Shown in pieces: positions 25,676 to 33,892 of a stretch of 64,000 nucleotides of DNA. The stretch lies in NCBI GenBank assembly GCA_024281055.1, contig JAMXLF010000035.1, positions 1 through 64,000 on the forward strand. The letters run 5' to 3'. The first letter of the stretch is position 1. The number at the start of each line of letters is the position of its first letter. This DNA comes from Geobacteraceae bacterium. GTDB lineage: Bacteria > Desulfobacterota > Desulfuromonadia > Geobacterales > Geobacteraceae. The notes beneath the pieces were generated by a model that saw only the letters and a program-made list of their open reading frames with translations, did no database searches and had not been told where the DNA came from. Position numbers and translations under genes: made by a program.

Positions 25676-27157
25676 TTAGAACTGAAAATAGAGAAACTCG
25701 CTGACCTTGCTCATGTTGAAAAGAGCCCAGAACGCCACGATCACGATGAACGCGAAACTTTTCCAGCAGGGCTTGAATCGGCTGGTCAATTGGTTGGAGT
25801 TCCAGGCCGTCAGAATTATGGCGAACGACACAAGCGTAGTCCACAGAACCGTATCAACATGGGCATCGCCCTTGACTGCCTCGAGCCACTCCTTGCTGAA
25901 CTTTACGTGGAGGTCGGCAAGGAAGGGAAGTTTGGCGTAGCTGCGCGGCAACGTCACTCCGCTCAACCCGAACATCCCCCTGAAGACTTTCATGGCGTCG
26001 TGCCAGTTTTTCGCCCGAAAGAAGACAAAGGCCATGTTCACGAAGTTGAAGGTAATGAACCAGGCGAGCACTGTCGGCATCCGGATCTTGAGCTTTTTCC
26101 AGTTGTGATTCACCACCAGCGCCGCCCCATGGAGCGAGCCCCAGATGATGAAGGTCCACCCGGCCCCATGCCAGAGGCCGGAGATGAACATGGCAATGAA
26201 GATGGCCACCATGGACTTGGCAAAGGTAATCCTTCTGAAGGACCGGACGATCGGTGTGTACAGGTAGGTTGTGATGAAGTTGGACAGCGTGATGTGCCAC
26301 CGTTTCCAGAAATCGATGATGTTAACGGCTTTGTATGGGCTGTTGAAGTTGATGGGGAGCCGGATATTGAACATGAGGCCGACGCCGATGGCCATGTCGC
26401 TGTACCCGCTGAAATCGAAATAGAGCTGGAACGTGTAGGCAAGGCTCGCCACCCATGCCTCGAGGAGATTGAGGGTAGTGGCGGTGTCGAACCCGGCCTT
26501 AGCCCAGACGGAAAACTGGTCGGCGAGGATGATCTTCTTGAAAAGGCCGACAAAGAAGAGAAAGAAGCCGAGAGAAAGGTTCTTGTAGTTGAGCACCTTG
26601 TTCCGTGTGCGGTCGAACTGGGGCATCATCTCCTTGTGGTGGAGGATCGGTCCTGCCAGGAGGTGCGGGAAGAACGTGACGAACAGGGCGTAGTTGAGGA
26701 GTTTGCGCTCCTCCACGAGCCCTTCGTACGCATCGACCAGGAAGGCGATTTGGGTAATGGTAAAAAAACTTATCCCGAGCGGCAGTACGATATGAAGGAG
26801 CGGGAGGTTTGTCCGAACGAGGGCGTTCACGTTACCGATGAAAAAATCCATGTACTTGAAGTACCCAAGGAAAAGGACGTTGACGACGATGCCGAAGACG
26901 AAGATGCCCTTCTTGGAGACAACCTGTTTCTTGAGGGCATCGGTATCGGCGATCAGGCTGCCGATCGTGTAATTGAAGAGAATTGAGCCGAGAATGAGCG
27001 GCAGATAGACGATATTCCACCAGCCGTAAAAGAACAGAGAGGCGAACAGAAGCCAGGAATTGGAGGCAACCGTCAGGCGTTGCCTGTTGAGGAAGAAATA
27101 GCCTACCAGTGTGATCGGCAGGAAAAAAAACAAAAACTCATACGAATTGAAGAGCAT
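25676..27157 (-). CDS. AlgI-type MBOAT O-acyltransferase, copy 2
   Basis: This 493-residue paralogue of the downstream MBOAT has matching residue numbering: H288 in FWKRWHIT and H330 in WHGAGW. It has the same HIVLPLGISFFTITQIAFLVDAYEG stretch in divided form, and a FLYFQF C-terminus. I chose the ATG at 27157 (MLFNSYEF), aligning with copy 1 (MLFSSFEF). An upstream in-frame extension to 27289 has no membrane character and lies in the spacer after the carrier protein. Position directly after the ligase-carrier pair suggests it draws acyl groups from the carrier. Confidence 0.92.
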   Translation of the reverse strand: MLFNSYEFLFFFLPITLVGYFFLNRQRLTVASNSWLLFASLFFYGWWNIVYLPLILGSILFNYTIGSLIADTDALKKQVVSKKGIFVFGIVVNVLFLGYFKYMDFFIGNVNALVRTNLPLLHIVLPLGISFFTITQIAFLVDAYEGLVEERKLLNYALFVTFFPHLLAGPILHHKEMMPQFDRTRNKVLNYKNLSLGFFLFFVGLFKKIILADQFSVWAKAGFDTATTLNLLEAWVASLAYTFQLYFDFSGYSDMAIGVGLMFNIRLPINFNSPYKAVNIIDFWKRWHITLSNFITTYLYTPIVRSFRRITFAKSMVAIFIAMFISGLWHGAGWTFIIWGSLHGAALVVNHNWKKLKIRMPTVLAWFITFNFVNMAFVFFRAKNWHDAMKVFRGMFGLSGVTLPRSYAKLPFLADLHVKFSKEWLEAVKGDAHVDTVLWTTLVSFAIILTAWNSNQLTSRFKPCWKSFAFIVIVAFWALFNMSKVSEFLYFQF

Positions 27158-27334
27158 TACCAACAACCTCTTAGCGTTATTTTCCAGGTGGTTAACAGAG
27201 TGGGCCGGCATGCGCACAGCTACACCCTGCTGCCCAAGGCAAAGCGGTACAAGCGTCCGCCGGGCAGCACACGAGCCGATTGCCGTCACCCGCTGAACGA
27301 CAATCGGCCCGTAGTGAAAAGACCGGAAAGGGTA

Positions 27335-27571
27335 TTACTTGCGGATCTTCTTCTCGATCAGATCCACCATCTCGCCGACATTTTTCAGCGTCTGCAGTTC
27401 GCCGAGGGCGAAGCGGATGTTGAACTTGGTCTCGACGGCAATGACCAGGTTAATGTGGGAGAGGGAGTCCCATTCATCGATATCGTCGGCCGTGGTTTCT
27501 CTCTTGAGGATGATGCTCGGGTCGTCAAAAACCTCGCGGAAAATGCCGTTCAGTGTTTCCATGGTATCCAT
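27335..27571 (-). CDS. Dedicated acyl carrier protein
   Basis: This 78-residue four-helix carrier has the phosphopantetheine attachment motif DSLSHINL (Ser36), acidic helix-II-like flanks (DDIDEWDS) and a C-terminal LIEKKIRK helix. The ATG at 27571 follows the ligase stop by one base (TGACATG) with GGAGAT upstream, so ligase and carrier should be made together. No ketosynthase or other fatty-acid gene is nearby. Its only evident partners are the ligase, the MBOATs and SGNH proteins, the same four components as DltA/C/B/D. An upstream in-frame extension to 27685 lies within the ligase gene and is rejected. Confidence 0.85.
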   Translation of the reverse strand: MDTMETLNGIFREVFDDPSIILKRETTADDIDEWDSLSHINLVIAVETKFNIRFALGELQTLKNVGEMVDLIEKKIRK

Positions 27572-27572
27572 G

Positions 27573-29201
27573 TCATATCTCCAATGTTGAAATGTCGCCG
27601 GCGTCCGTTCCAAGGTACCGGGCCTTGAGCACGCGGCGCATGATCTTGCCGCTCTTGTTCTTAGGAATGACGTCAGTAAAGACAATCTCCTGCGGTGTTG
27701 CGATGGAGGAGAGTTTATTGGTGACGTGCAGCCGTATCTTCAGTTCGAGCTCCCGTGAATAGGAAAACTGGCTGTGCAGGGTAACGAAAGCGACCACCTT
27801 CTCGAACAGCAGGTCATCTGGTGCCCCGATCACGCCGGACTCGGCGACTTCGGGGATCTCCAGGAGAGCGCTCTCGATCTCGAAGGGACTGATGAGGTGC
27901 CCGGCGGTGTTGATCACGTCGTCGCTCCTCCCCAGGAACCAGAAGTAGCCATCCGCATCCCGGTAGGCGGTATCGCCGGAAAAGTAATAGCCGCCGCGGA
28001 ATTTCTGCCGATAGACCTCATCGTTGTTCAGGTAGGTGACAAACATGGAAGGCCACCCCGGTTTGGCGCAGAGGTTCCCCTGTTCCTTGTCCGGCATTGT
28101 GGAGCCGTCGTCGGCTATGATCGCCGCCTCGATTCCGGTCACCGGCTTACCCATTGAACCGGGGCGCACTTCCAGCCCGGGGCGGTTGCTGATCATGATG
28201 CCCCCGGTTTCGGTCTGGAACCAGGTATCGTAGATCTCTCTGCCGAGGGTGCGGCGCGACCAGTGGATCACCTCCGGGTTGAGGGGCTCGCCGACACTGA
28301 AGATGTGCTTGAGGCGTGCAAGGTCGAACCTGCCGAACAAGGCCGGATCTTCCCGCAGCAGCATCCGGAGGGCTGTCGGTGCGGTGTACCAGATGGTCAC
28401 CTGCTCCTGTTCGAGAAGCGTGAACCAGTGCTCGGCGTTATAGCCGCCGCCGAAATGAACCTGGGTCACGCCGAGGCTCCAGGGACCGATGATCCCGTAG
28501 GAGGTGCCGGTCACCCACCCCTGGTCGGCCGTGCACCAGTAAATTTCATCCTCGGCGAGACAGAGCACCTCCCGTGCAGTCTGGTTCTGATGGAGGACAC
28601 TGCGATGGACGTGCTGCACCCCCTTCGGCTTGCCCGTGGAACCCGAAGTGTAGTGGAGGACCGATGGTGTGTCCGGTGTAGTCAGGGGAGCGGTGAAGTC
28701 CGACGAAGCGTCGCGCATCAGTTGCCGGTAGCTCAGGACGTCACCGGACTGATGCTCGTCAATGTCCACCACGATAATGTGGCGCAGACCCGGCAGCCGG
28801 TCACGGACGTTGGCGATCTTCTTGACGAAGCTCTTCTTGGTGATAACCCCCCGCGCCTGCGAATCACCGAGGCGATCGAGAAGCGCCTCCTCGCCGAAGT
28901 TGGAGAAGAGCGTGCCGGCAACCACCCGGAGCTTGAGCGCGCCGAGAAAGGCAAAGAACTGCTCGGGCATCTTGGGCAGAAAAGTGAAAAAGACATCACC
29001 GGCGGCATAGCCAAGGGCTTGGAGAACGTTGGCAAATCTGCTGCTTTCGGCGTCCAGATCACTGAAGGTGTAGTCGGTCCGTTCCATGGCGGGAGAAATC
29101 CAGCGCATGGCCACCTTGTCTCCCCGCCCCTGCTCGCACTGCTGTCGCGTGCAAATATGGCCGATATTGAACTGATTGTTGCATATCAACCTATCTTCCA
29201 T
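27573..29201 (-). CDS. Acetyl-CoA-synthetase-like acyl-AMP ligase
   Basis: This 542-residue adenylate-forming enzyme should activate a short acyl acid with ATP and pass it to a thiol. Motifs are the P-loop TSGSTGKPKG (185-194), ADQGWVTGTSYGIIGP (225-240) typical of acetyl/propionyl-CoA synthetases, WFQTETGG (327-334), SGD (408-410), GRSDDVINTAGH (424-435) and catalytic Lys519 in NKSGKIMRR. It is shorter than E. coli Acs. The gene abuts a carrier-protein gene and overlaps an SGNH gene by 11 bases. I infer loading of the carrier rather than CoA. A plain acetyl-CoA synthetase role is the main alternative. Confidence 0.85.
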   Translation of the reverse strand: MEDRLICNNQFNIGHICTRQQCEQGRGDKVAMRWISPAMERTDYTFSDLDAESSRFANVLQALGYAAGDVFFTFLPKMPEQFFAFLGALKLRVVAGTLFSNFGEEALLDRLGDSQARGVITKKSFVKKIANVRDRLPGLRHIIVVDIDEHQSGDVLSYRQLMRDASSDFTAPLTTPDTPSVLHYTSGSTGKPKGVQHVHRSVLHQNQTAREVLCLAEDEIYWCTADQGWVTGTSYGIIGPWSLGVTQVHFGGGYNAEHWFTLLEQEQVTIWYTAPTALRMLLREDPALFGRFDLARLKHIFSVGEPLNPEVIHWSRRTLGREIYDTWFQTETGGIMISNRPGLEVRPGSMGKPVTGIEAAIIADDGSTMPDKEQGNLCAKPGWPSMFVTYLNNDEVYRQKFRGGYYFSGDTAYRDADGYFWFLGRSDDVINTAGHLISPFEIESALLEIPEVAESGVIGAPDDLLFEKVVAFVTLHSQFSYSRELELKIRLHVTNKLSSIATPQEIVFTDVIPKNKSGKIMRRVLKARYLGTDAGDISTLEI

Positions 29202-30204
29202 CTCCGTCTCCCCCTGTTCCGGCGTATATCTCGGCCAGGATCTGTCGCGCCACTACCGGCCGGTAGTGGGAATTCTCGTAGTAGTTGTGCTTGTCCTGTG
29301 TAAACCGGTTGATGCCGGAATAGTCATACACCCGCGACGTACCGAAGATTTCCCGCAGGCAAGCCAGGTCTTCCCTGCTCAGGTATTGCTGGTCGTAGTT
29401 CGGGCTGATGACGATGCGGTAGTCTGTCCGATTCTCGGCGAGGATCTTCCCGATATCCTTCAAATAGGCCAGCTGAATCTTCTGGATCACCGGAGCGGTA
29501 TAGTGTTTCGAAAGGTCCCGCGGATAAAAAACCGACGAAAGATTCTTGTAATATTTTTCTCGGTTTTCGGCAATTGATTTTTCCAGTTTCGCATTAAATT
29601 TGTCGCCGCTCACAGGATCATACTGAAGGCATTCCCCCAGCATTTTCGTAAATGGCTGCCTGACCTTTCCGGTAAGCTTGTAATCCAAGTATCCGATAAA
29701 AAAAGGCATTTCAATGAACGACCGAAAAAAGGTGAGGTGAAAGTCAAGGGGGTTTTCACCGGAAATCTTCGGGTGCTTGATAAAGAGCAGCCCGCTACTG
29801 TTGAATGGCATGGACATCAGCTGCGCATCCAGGATAATGAGGGCATTCCGTATCGGCATGTGGCGTCTCGAAAGAAACAGGAATTTGCGATGAATGCCGT
29901 AGAGCGATTCATTCATGGCGGCGTAGTGCAAAATGCGCGGCGAATCGATAAATCTGCACCAGTCACTGGTAAAAAACGCTATTGATCGTGAATTGCCAAA
30001 AATAAACGAATCATATTTCCGGTCAGTGTAATTCTGAATAAGGGTTTCGGTCTGATTGTAGTCCCAGTTGTAGTTGACCCGGGGGTCATTGTAGTGGTGT
30101 TTATAGGTATAGATAACTTCAAAGGGATCGAATGCCAGGTAAACGGCCAGCATGATGAACAGCGGCAATAGGATGAGAAGGATTTTTTTGAACAGCATGG
30201 CCAT
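29191..30204 (-). CDS. Membrane-anchored SGNH-like protein (GNS/ExxH variant)
   Basis: The 337-residue protein has an anchor at about 7-25 and an exported domain. Block I is FIFGNSRSI (Ser72) and the C-terminal dyad position reads ENSHY (E310, H313), with Glu where relatives have Asp. I chose the ATG at 30204; a second ATG two codons in is equally plausible. Translating from 30303 would add a tail that overlaps the MBOAT gene. Its end overlaps the ligase start by 11 bases and it follows MBOAT copy 3, which it probably partners. Confidence 0.75.
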   Translation of the reverse strand: MAMLFKKILLILLPLFIMLAVYLAFDPFEVIYTYKHHYNDPRVNYNWDYNQTETLIQNYTDRKYDSFIFGNSRSIAFFTSDWCRFIDSPRILHYAAMNESLYGIHRKFLFLSRRHMPIRNALIILDAQLMSMPFNSSGLLFIKHPKISGENPLDFHLTFFRSFIEMPFFIGYLDYKLTGKVRQPFTKMLGECLQYDPVSGDKFNAKLEKSIAENREKYYKNLSSVFYPRDLSKHYTAPVIQKIQLAYLKDIGKILAENRTDYRIVISPNYDQQYLSREDLACLREIFGTSRVYDYSGINRFTQDKHNYYENSHYRPVVARQILAEIYAGTGGDGDGR

Positions 30205-30215
30205 GGTTAATCGCT

Positions 30216-31676
30216 TCAGAATTGAAAATAGACAAACGTGGCTTTTGAGGTAATGACTCCCTGGTATAGGATGAGATACACCAGGAGATAGTAGGCCCCC
30301 CATCGGAACCAGAACGGTCTGGCAAAGAGGTCAACCTTATCTTTAACCAGTGAGAGGAGGAGAACAGCACTCAGCGGAATCAGCGATTGGAGAAACTTTG
30401 TCTTCCCAGCTCCAAGCTGAAATGCCTGCGAGAACCCGCCATGGGAGAACACGGAGACGATGTCAGAGAAAACATGGGTCACGATATACCAGGCATCGGA
30501 AATCGAAGCTGCCCTGAAGAACACCCAGGTGAAGCAGACCAGGTTGAAGGTCACCACGGTCTGCCAGATTTGTTGCAGCCAGGTCCCCTGCAGTCCGGTC
30601 GCTTTGTAGAGCCGCTTTTTCCACGGACGGTAGTAGACCGATACCGCCAGGAACAGACCATGCAGCAACCCCCATATGACAAACCCCCAACTCGCCCCAT
30701 GCCAGATGCCCGATACCAAAAAGGTCACGAACAGAGCAAAAGCGGTTCCAAAGGTACCCCAATCCCGGAATGACATCTGCAGCGGCTTGAAAATATAATC
30801 AAGAATCCACCGTGAAAATGAGATATGCCAGCGCCGCCAGAAGTCGGCCACTGACGTAGCCAGATAGGGGGCGTTGAAGTTCTGGGTCAGGTTGATGTTG
30901 AAGAGACGGGCAACCCCGCGAGCCATATCCGTATATCCGGAAAAGTCCAGAAGAAGCTGAAATGCGTAGAGATAGGTGGCGAGAAGCAGTGCCGTTCCGG
31001 AATTGCCGTGGACATCGGCGTAGACCATGTTCACATAGAGCGCCAGCCGGTCGGCAACCACCAGTTTCTTGAACATCCCCCACGTAAAGAGGAGCAACCC
31101 GCTCCGGACGACGTCATACCTGAATTCATACGGGGCACGCAGTTGGGGCAACAAATCAGCCGTCCGCTCGATCGGTCCCTGCAGCAGTTTCGGGAAAAAG
31201 CTGAGATAGAGGGCAAACAGGACGAAATCCCGTTCTGCCGCTTCCGTCTTCAGGTAGACGTCAATGATGTACGAGAGCGCCTGAAAGACAAAATAGGAAA
31301 CCCCTATGGATACAAGCAATGGGCTCTCAGGGAGGCTCACACCCCATGAGAGTTTCGAGGCAAGGGTATTGAGACACGCGACGATGAACGGCAAATACTT
31401 CACTGCGATAAGGACCAGCAGGTTCGCACCGATACCGAGCCATAACAGCCCTATTCTTCTACCGGGAGTGCTGCTGGCATCAATGCGGAGCCCGATCACG
31501 TACGATACGCTGACCACACACACCAAGGCCAGGACAAGGTGAGGAAGTCTGAACGCTGCGTAAAAGCAAACGCTCGCCAGGAGCAGCACCAACCGGCGCA
31601 CCCGGTCACCGCTGTAATGGTAAATGATGAACACCAGGGGCAGGAAAAGAAAAAATTCGAGAGAATAAAAGGTCAT
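30216..31676 (-). CDS. AlgI-type MBOAT O-acyltransferase, divergent copy 3
   Basis: This 486-residue multi-pass MBOAT shows PKLLQGPIER, LLLDFSGYTDMARG, FWRRWH (H284), SGIWHGASW (H326) and the C-terminal TFVYFQF. It is distinct in sequence from the 493-residue tandem pair. It is the first gene of the acylation block: MBOAT3, SGNH, ligase, carrier, MBOAT2, MBOAT1, then three SGNH genes. A weak promoter-like sequence lies upstream at 31712-31740. It probably transfers short acyl groups to the O-polysaccharide. Confidence 0.92.
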   Translation of the reverse strand: MTFYSLEFFLFLPLVFIIYHYSGDRVRRLVLLLASVCFYAAFRLPHLVLALVCVVSVSYVIGLRIDASSTPGRRIGLLWLGIGANLLVLIAVKYLPFIVACLNTLASKLSWGVSLPESPLLVSIGVSYFVFQALSYIIDVYLKTEAAERDFVLFALYLSFFPKLLQGPIERTADLLPQLRAPYEFRYDVVRSGLLLFTWGMFKKLVVADRLALYVNMVYADVHGNSGTALLLATYLYAFQLLLDFSGYTDMARGVARLFNINLTQNFNAPYLATSVADFWRRWHISFSRWILDYIFKPLQMSFRDWGTFGTAFALFVTFLVSGIWHGASWGFVIWGLLHGLFLAVSVYYRPWKKRLYKATGLQGTWLQQIWQTVVTFNLVCFTWVFFRAASISDAWYIVTHVFSDIVSVFSHGGFSQAFQLGAGKTKFLQSLIPLSAVLLLSLVKDKVDLFARPFWFRWGAYYLLVYLILYQGVITSKATFVYFQF

Positions 31677-31711
31677 TACTTTCTGAAAAAAATTCTCCGT
31701 GACTGAATACA

Positions 31712-31740
31712 GTTATTCATGATGCAGAGAAGGACGCCAA
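31712..31740 (-). promoter_or_regulatory. Possible promoter for the acylation block
   Basis: On the minus strand TTGGCG (31740-31735) and AATAAC (31717-31712) are 17 bp apart, upstream of MBOAT3. The -10 matches consensus at four of six positions. It overlaps the small palindrome GAATA-N4-TATTC, which could be an operator. The rest of the 31677-31785 spacer is unremarkable. Confidence 0.3.
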
Positions 31741-31785
31741 CGCCTAGTCCATAATGCTGAGGACCGTTCCGGCACCTCATCTAAG

Positions 31786-32748
31786 TTAATATTTTTGAAT
31801 ATCATGTTTCGCCGTCCGATGCAAAATATCTTTATCGGTCAGCCTGATACCGGAAGCATTGCTCCGCCGCAGACTGACCACCGCCGGGACTCTTCGCAGG
31901 GCGTCGATAAATGCGCCGTAATAGGCAACATCGAGCCAGAGAAAGCTGACCGCCAACCGCAGCGCCGTATGGAAGACATTTCTGGCGATGAACCCGGGAT
32001 CGGTCAGGTTGATCCAGTGGAAGAGGAAGCGGTTGCGAAAATAGATCCGCCGCTTGTGGCGCTTCCGCGTCCTGCCGATGGAAGCGCTCGAATAGTGAAA
32101 CACGGTCGCTCCCGGCTCGTAAAGGCTCCGCCACCCACGCTTCCAGGCGCGGTACGAAATATCCACGTCCTCGAACAGGTACGGGGTGTATATCTCGCTG
32201 AAACCGCCGAGCGCCCGGAACTTCTCCATGTCGTAGGCCACGCAGGCGCCAATGGCGTAGAGGTTCTCCCGCTCCGCGGAGGCTTCGCCAAGGAGGGCGA
32301 AGCTCCCCTTGAGGAACCCCTTTCCGTAGAGGGCCATCACTATCCCCTGGTTGCGCCCTTCCCGCTCCACCAGGATGTTGGGGGTGACGGCGAAGACGGT
32401 TGGATCGTCGAAATGCGCCAGGAGCGGAGCGATGCATCCCGGCGTCATCGTAACGTCGTTATTGACGCAAAGACAGACCCGATGGCGCGTGACGAGCATG
32501 CCAGCATTGCAGCTCCTGGAAAACCCCATGTTTGACGGATTGACAAGCACCTGCACCTGGGGCAGAGAGGCGAGAAAGGCACGGCTTCCGTCGGAACTGC
32601 AGTCATCGACCACAATGAGCTCGTACTCCCCGCCCCAGGTCTCCAGGGCGTCGATGACCGAGGGGAGGTTGTCCCGCAGGAGCTTCTCTCCGTTGTACGT
32701 GGGAATCACCACACTGATGCCGCCGCTGTATGCCATATTCGCTGTCAC
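31786..32748 (-). CDS. Family 2 glycosyltransferase (rhamnosyltransferase-like)
   Basis: This GT-A enzyme shows ISVVIPTYNGEKLLRDNLPSVI, VDDCSSDGS, CVNNDVTM and a distal FEDVDISYRAWKRGW acceptor-site block. Those features match the WbbL/RfbF rhamnosyltransferase-like subgroup. The start is GTG at 32748, forming GTGA with the stop of the upstream GT4 gene. An ATG four codons in is the alternative. It is a relative of the gene at 33893-34828. A C-terminal basic amphipathic stretch (FIDALRRVPAVVSLRRS) probably binds the membrane surface. Confidence 0.85.
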   Translation of the reverse strand: MTANMAYSGGISVVIPTYNGEKLLRDNLPSVIDALETWGGEYELIVVDDCSSDGSRAFLASLPQVQVLVNPSNMGFSRSCNAGMLVTRHRVCLCVNNDVTMTPGCIAPLLAHFDDPTVFAVTPNILVEREGRNQGIVMALYGKGFLKGSFALLGEASAERENLYAIGACVAYDMEKFRALGGFSEIYTPYLFEDVDISYRAWKRGWRSLYEPGATVFHYSSASIGRTRKRHKRRIYFRNRFLFHWINLTDPGFIARNVFHTALRLAVSFLWLDVAYYGAFIDALRRVPAVVSLRRSNASGIRLTDKDILHRTAKHDIQKY

Positions 32749-33866
32749 GCCCCGCTTCCGTTGTTCTGCTTTATTCCCGTCAGCAGCCGCCGGTAGAACT
32801 CGATATATCTTTGCCCCATAGCCGCGAGGGAATATTTCCGCTCCACGAGGCGGTAGCCGTTTTCCCCCAGGACGAAGCGCCTGCCGTGATCCCGCAGCAA
32901 CGCGGCAACGGCTGCGGCAAACTGCTCCGGACCGCCGGTAACGATGGCCCCCACCTCCTCGCCCCGCAGGATATCCACCATTCCCCCTTCGTCATAGGTA
33001 ACGACCGGCGTGCCGGCGGCCAGGCTCTCCAGGTGGACGATGCCGAACCCCTCGTTGCGGTGGGTGGTGACCGAAAGGTCGAAATCGAAAAATACGTCGG
33101 GGATCCGCTCCCGGGGGATGCGGCCGGTGAAGATCACATGCCGCTCCAGTCCCAGCCGGGCAATCTTGTCACAGAGCGGCTGGAACAGCCCCTGGTCCGA
33201 GTTGTCCCCGACGAAGGCGACCTTGATCGCGGGAAACTCCTCGACCAGGAGCGCCAGGGCGTCCACGAGCTCTCCCTGGTTTTTCCAGAACTCACCCACC
33301 ATCCCGATGAGCGGGAAACCCTCCCCGATGAAAAAGCGCCGCGTCCGGGCCGGGTCGAACTTGTCGGCTCCGGGAGGAGGACTAAGGGTGATGCCGTAGT
33401 ACAGTATCGTGGTCTTGTCGGCCACAGCGGGATTTCCCGCGAGGAGTTTCGCTCTCACATGCTCGGAGATGCAGACGACGGCATCGGCAGCCCCGATGAA
33501 CAGCTGCTTCCGGGCCGTTGCCGTGTGGTAGCTCATCATCATGCGTCCCGGCTTGCGCAAGGGAAACGCCAGGTGGCGGGCCAGAGCGGTCAGAACGAGA
33601 TCGTGCTCGCGGTTCACGGAGACGATGTCGAAGCGCTCGCGCCGCATGACGGCCGCCAGGGAGAAGAGTGCCTTGACATCTCCCAGACCGTGGGTGGGCA
33701 TGGCGTGAACGGGACCGATCTCCCGGAAGCGGGCCGCCGACGGAGAGCCGGCACGGGCCACGAAGTGTACCTCGACGCCGTTCGCCCTGAGTTCCGTGGC
33801 CAGGTCCTTCAGGTGCTCCTGACCACCGCTCCACCCCTTGTCGTTGTTGATGAGAAGAATTTTCAT
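32745..33866 (-). CDS. Family 4 glycosyltransferase
   Basis: This 373-residue GT-B enzyme shows an N-terminal KILLINNDKGWSGGQEHLKDLA acceptor domain and the donor-site block RNEGFGIVHLESLAAGTPVVTYDEGG, with the E-x7-E pattern characteristic of GT4. The ATG at 33866 was chosen because the family N-terminus begins there. Upstream in-frame sequence to 34223 is read-through of the neighbouring gene's opposite frame and has no domain. It lies in the LPS core block between two GT2 genes and probably extends the outer core. Confidence 0.88.
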   Translation of the reverse strand: MKILLINNDKGWSGGQEHLKDLATELRANGVEVHFVARAGSPSAARFREIGPVHAMPTHGLGDVKALFSLAAVMRRERFDIVSVNREHDLVLTALARHLAFPLRKPGRMMMSYHTATARKQLFIGAADAVVCISEHVRAKLLAGNPAVADKTTILYYGITLSPPPGADKFDPARTRRFFIGEGFPLIGMVGEFWKNQGELVDALALLVEEFPAIKVAFVGDNSDQGLFQPLCDKIARLGLERHVIFTGRIPRERIPDVFFDFDLSVTTHRNEGFGIVHLESLAAGTPVVTYDEGGMVDILRGEEVGAIVTGGPEQFAAAVAALLRDHGRRFVLGENGYRLVERKYSLAAMGQRYIEFYRRLLTGIKQNNGSGA

Positions 33867-33892
33867 CGCTCGTCCGGTCCCTTCGCTGATTT

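Noticed and set aside
27573-29201. Housekeeping acetyl-CoA synthetase with no link to the cluster
   Set aside because: Not excluded by motif, but the one-base junction with the carrier gene and the overlap with an SGNH gene make a cluster-specific role more likely.
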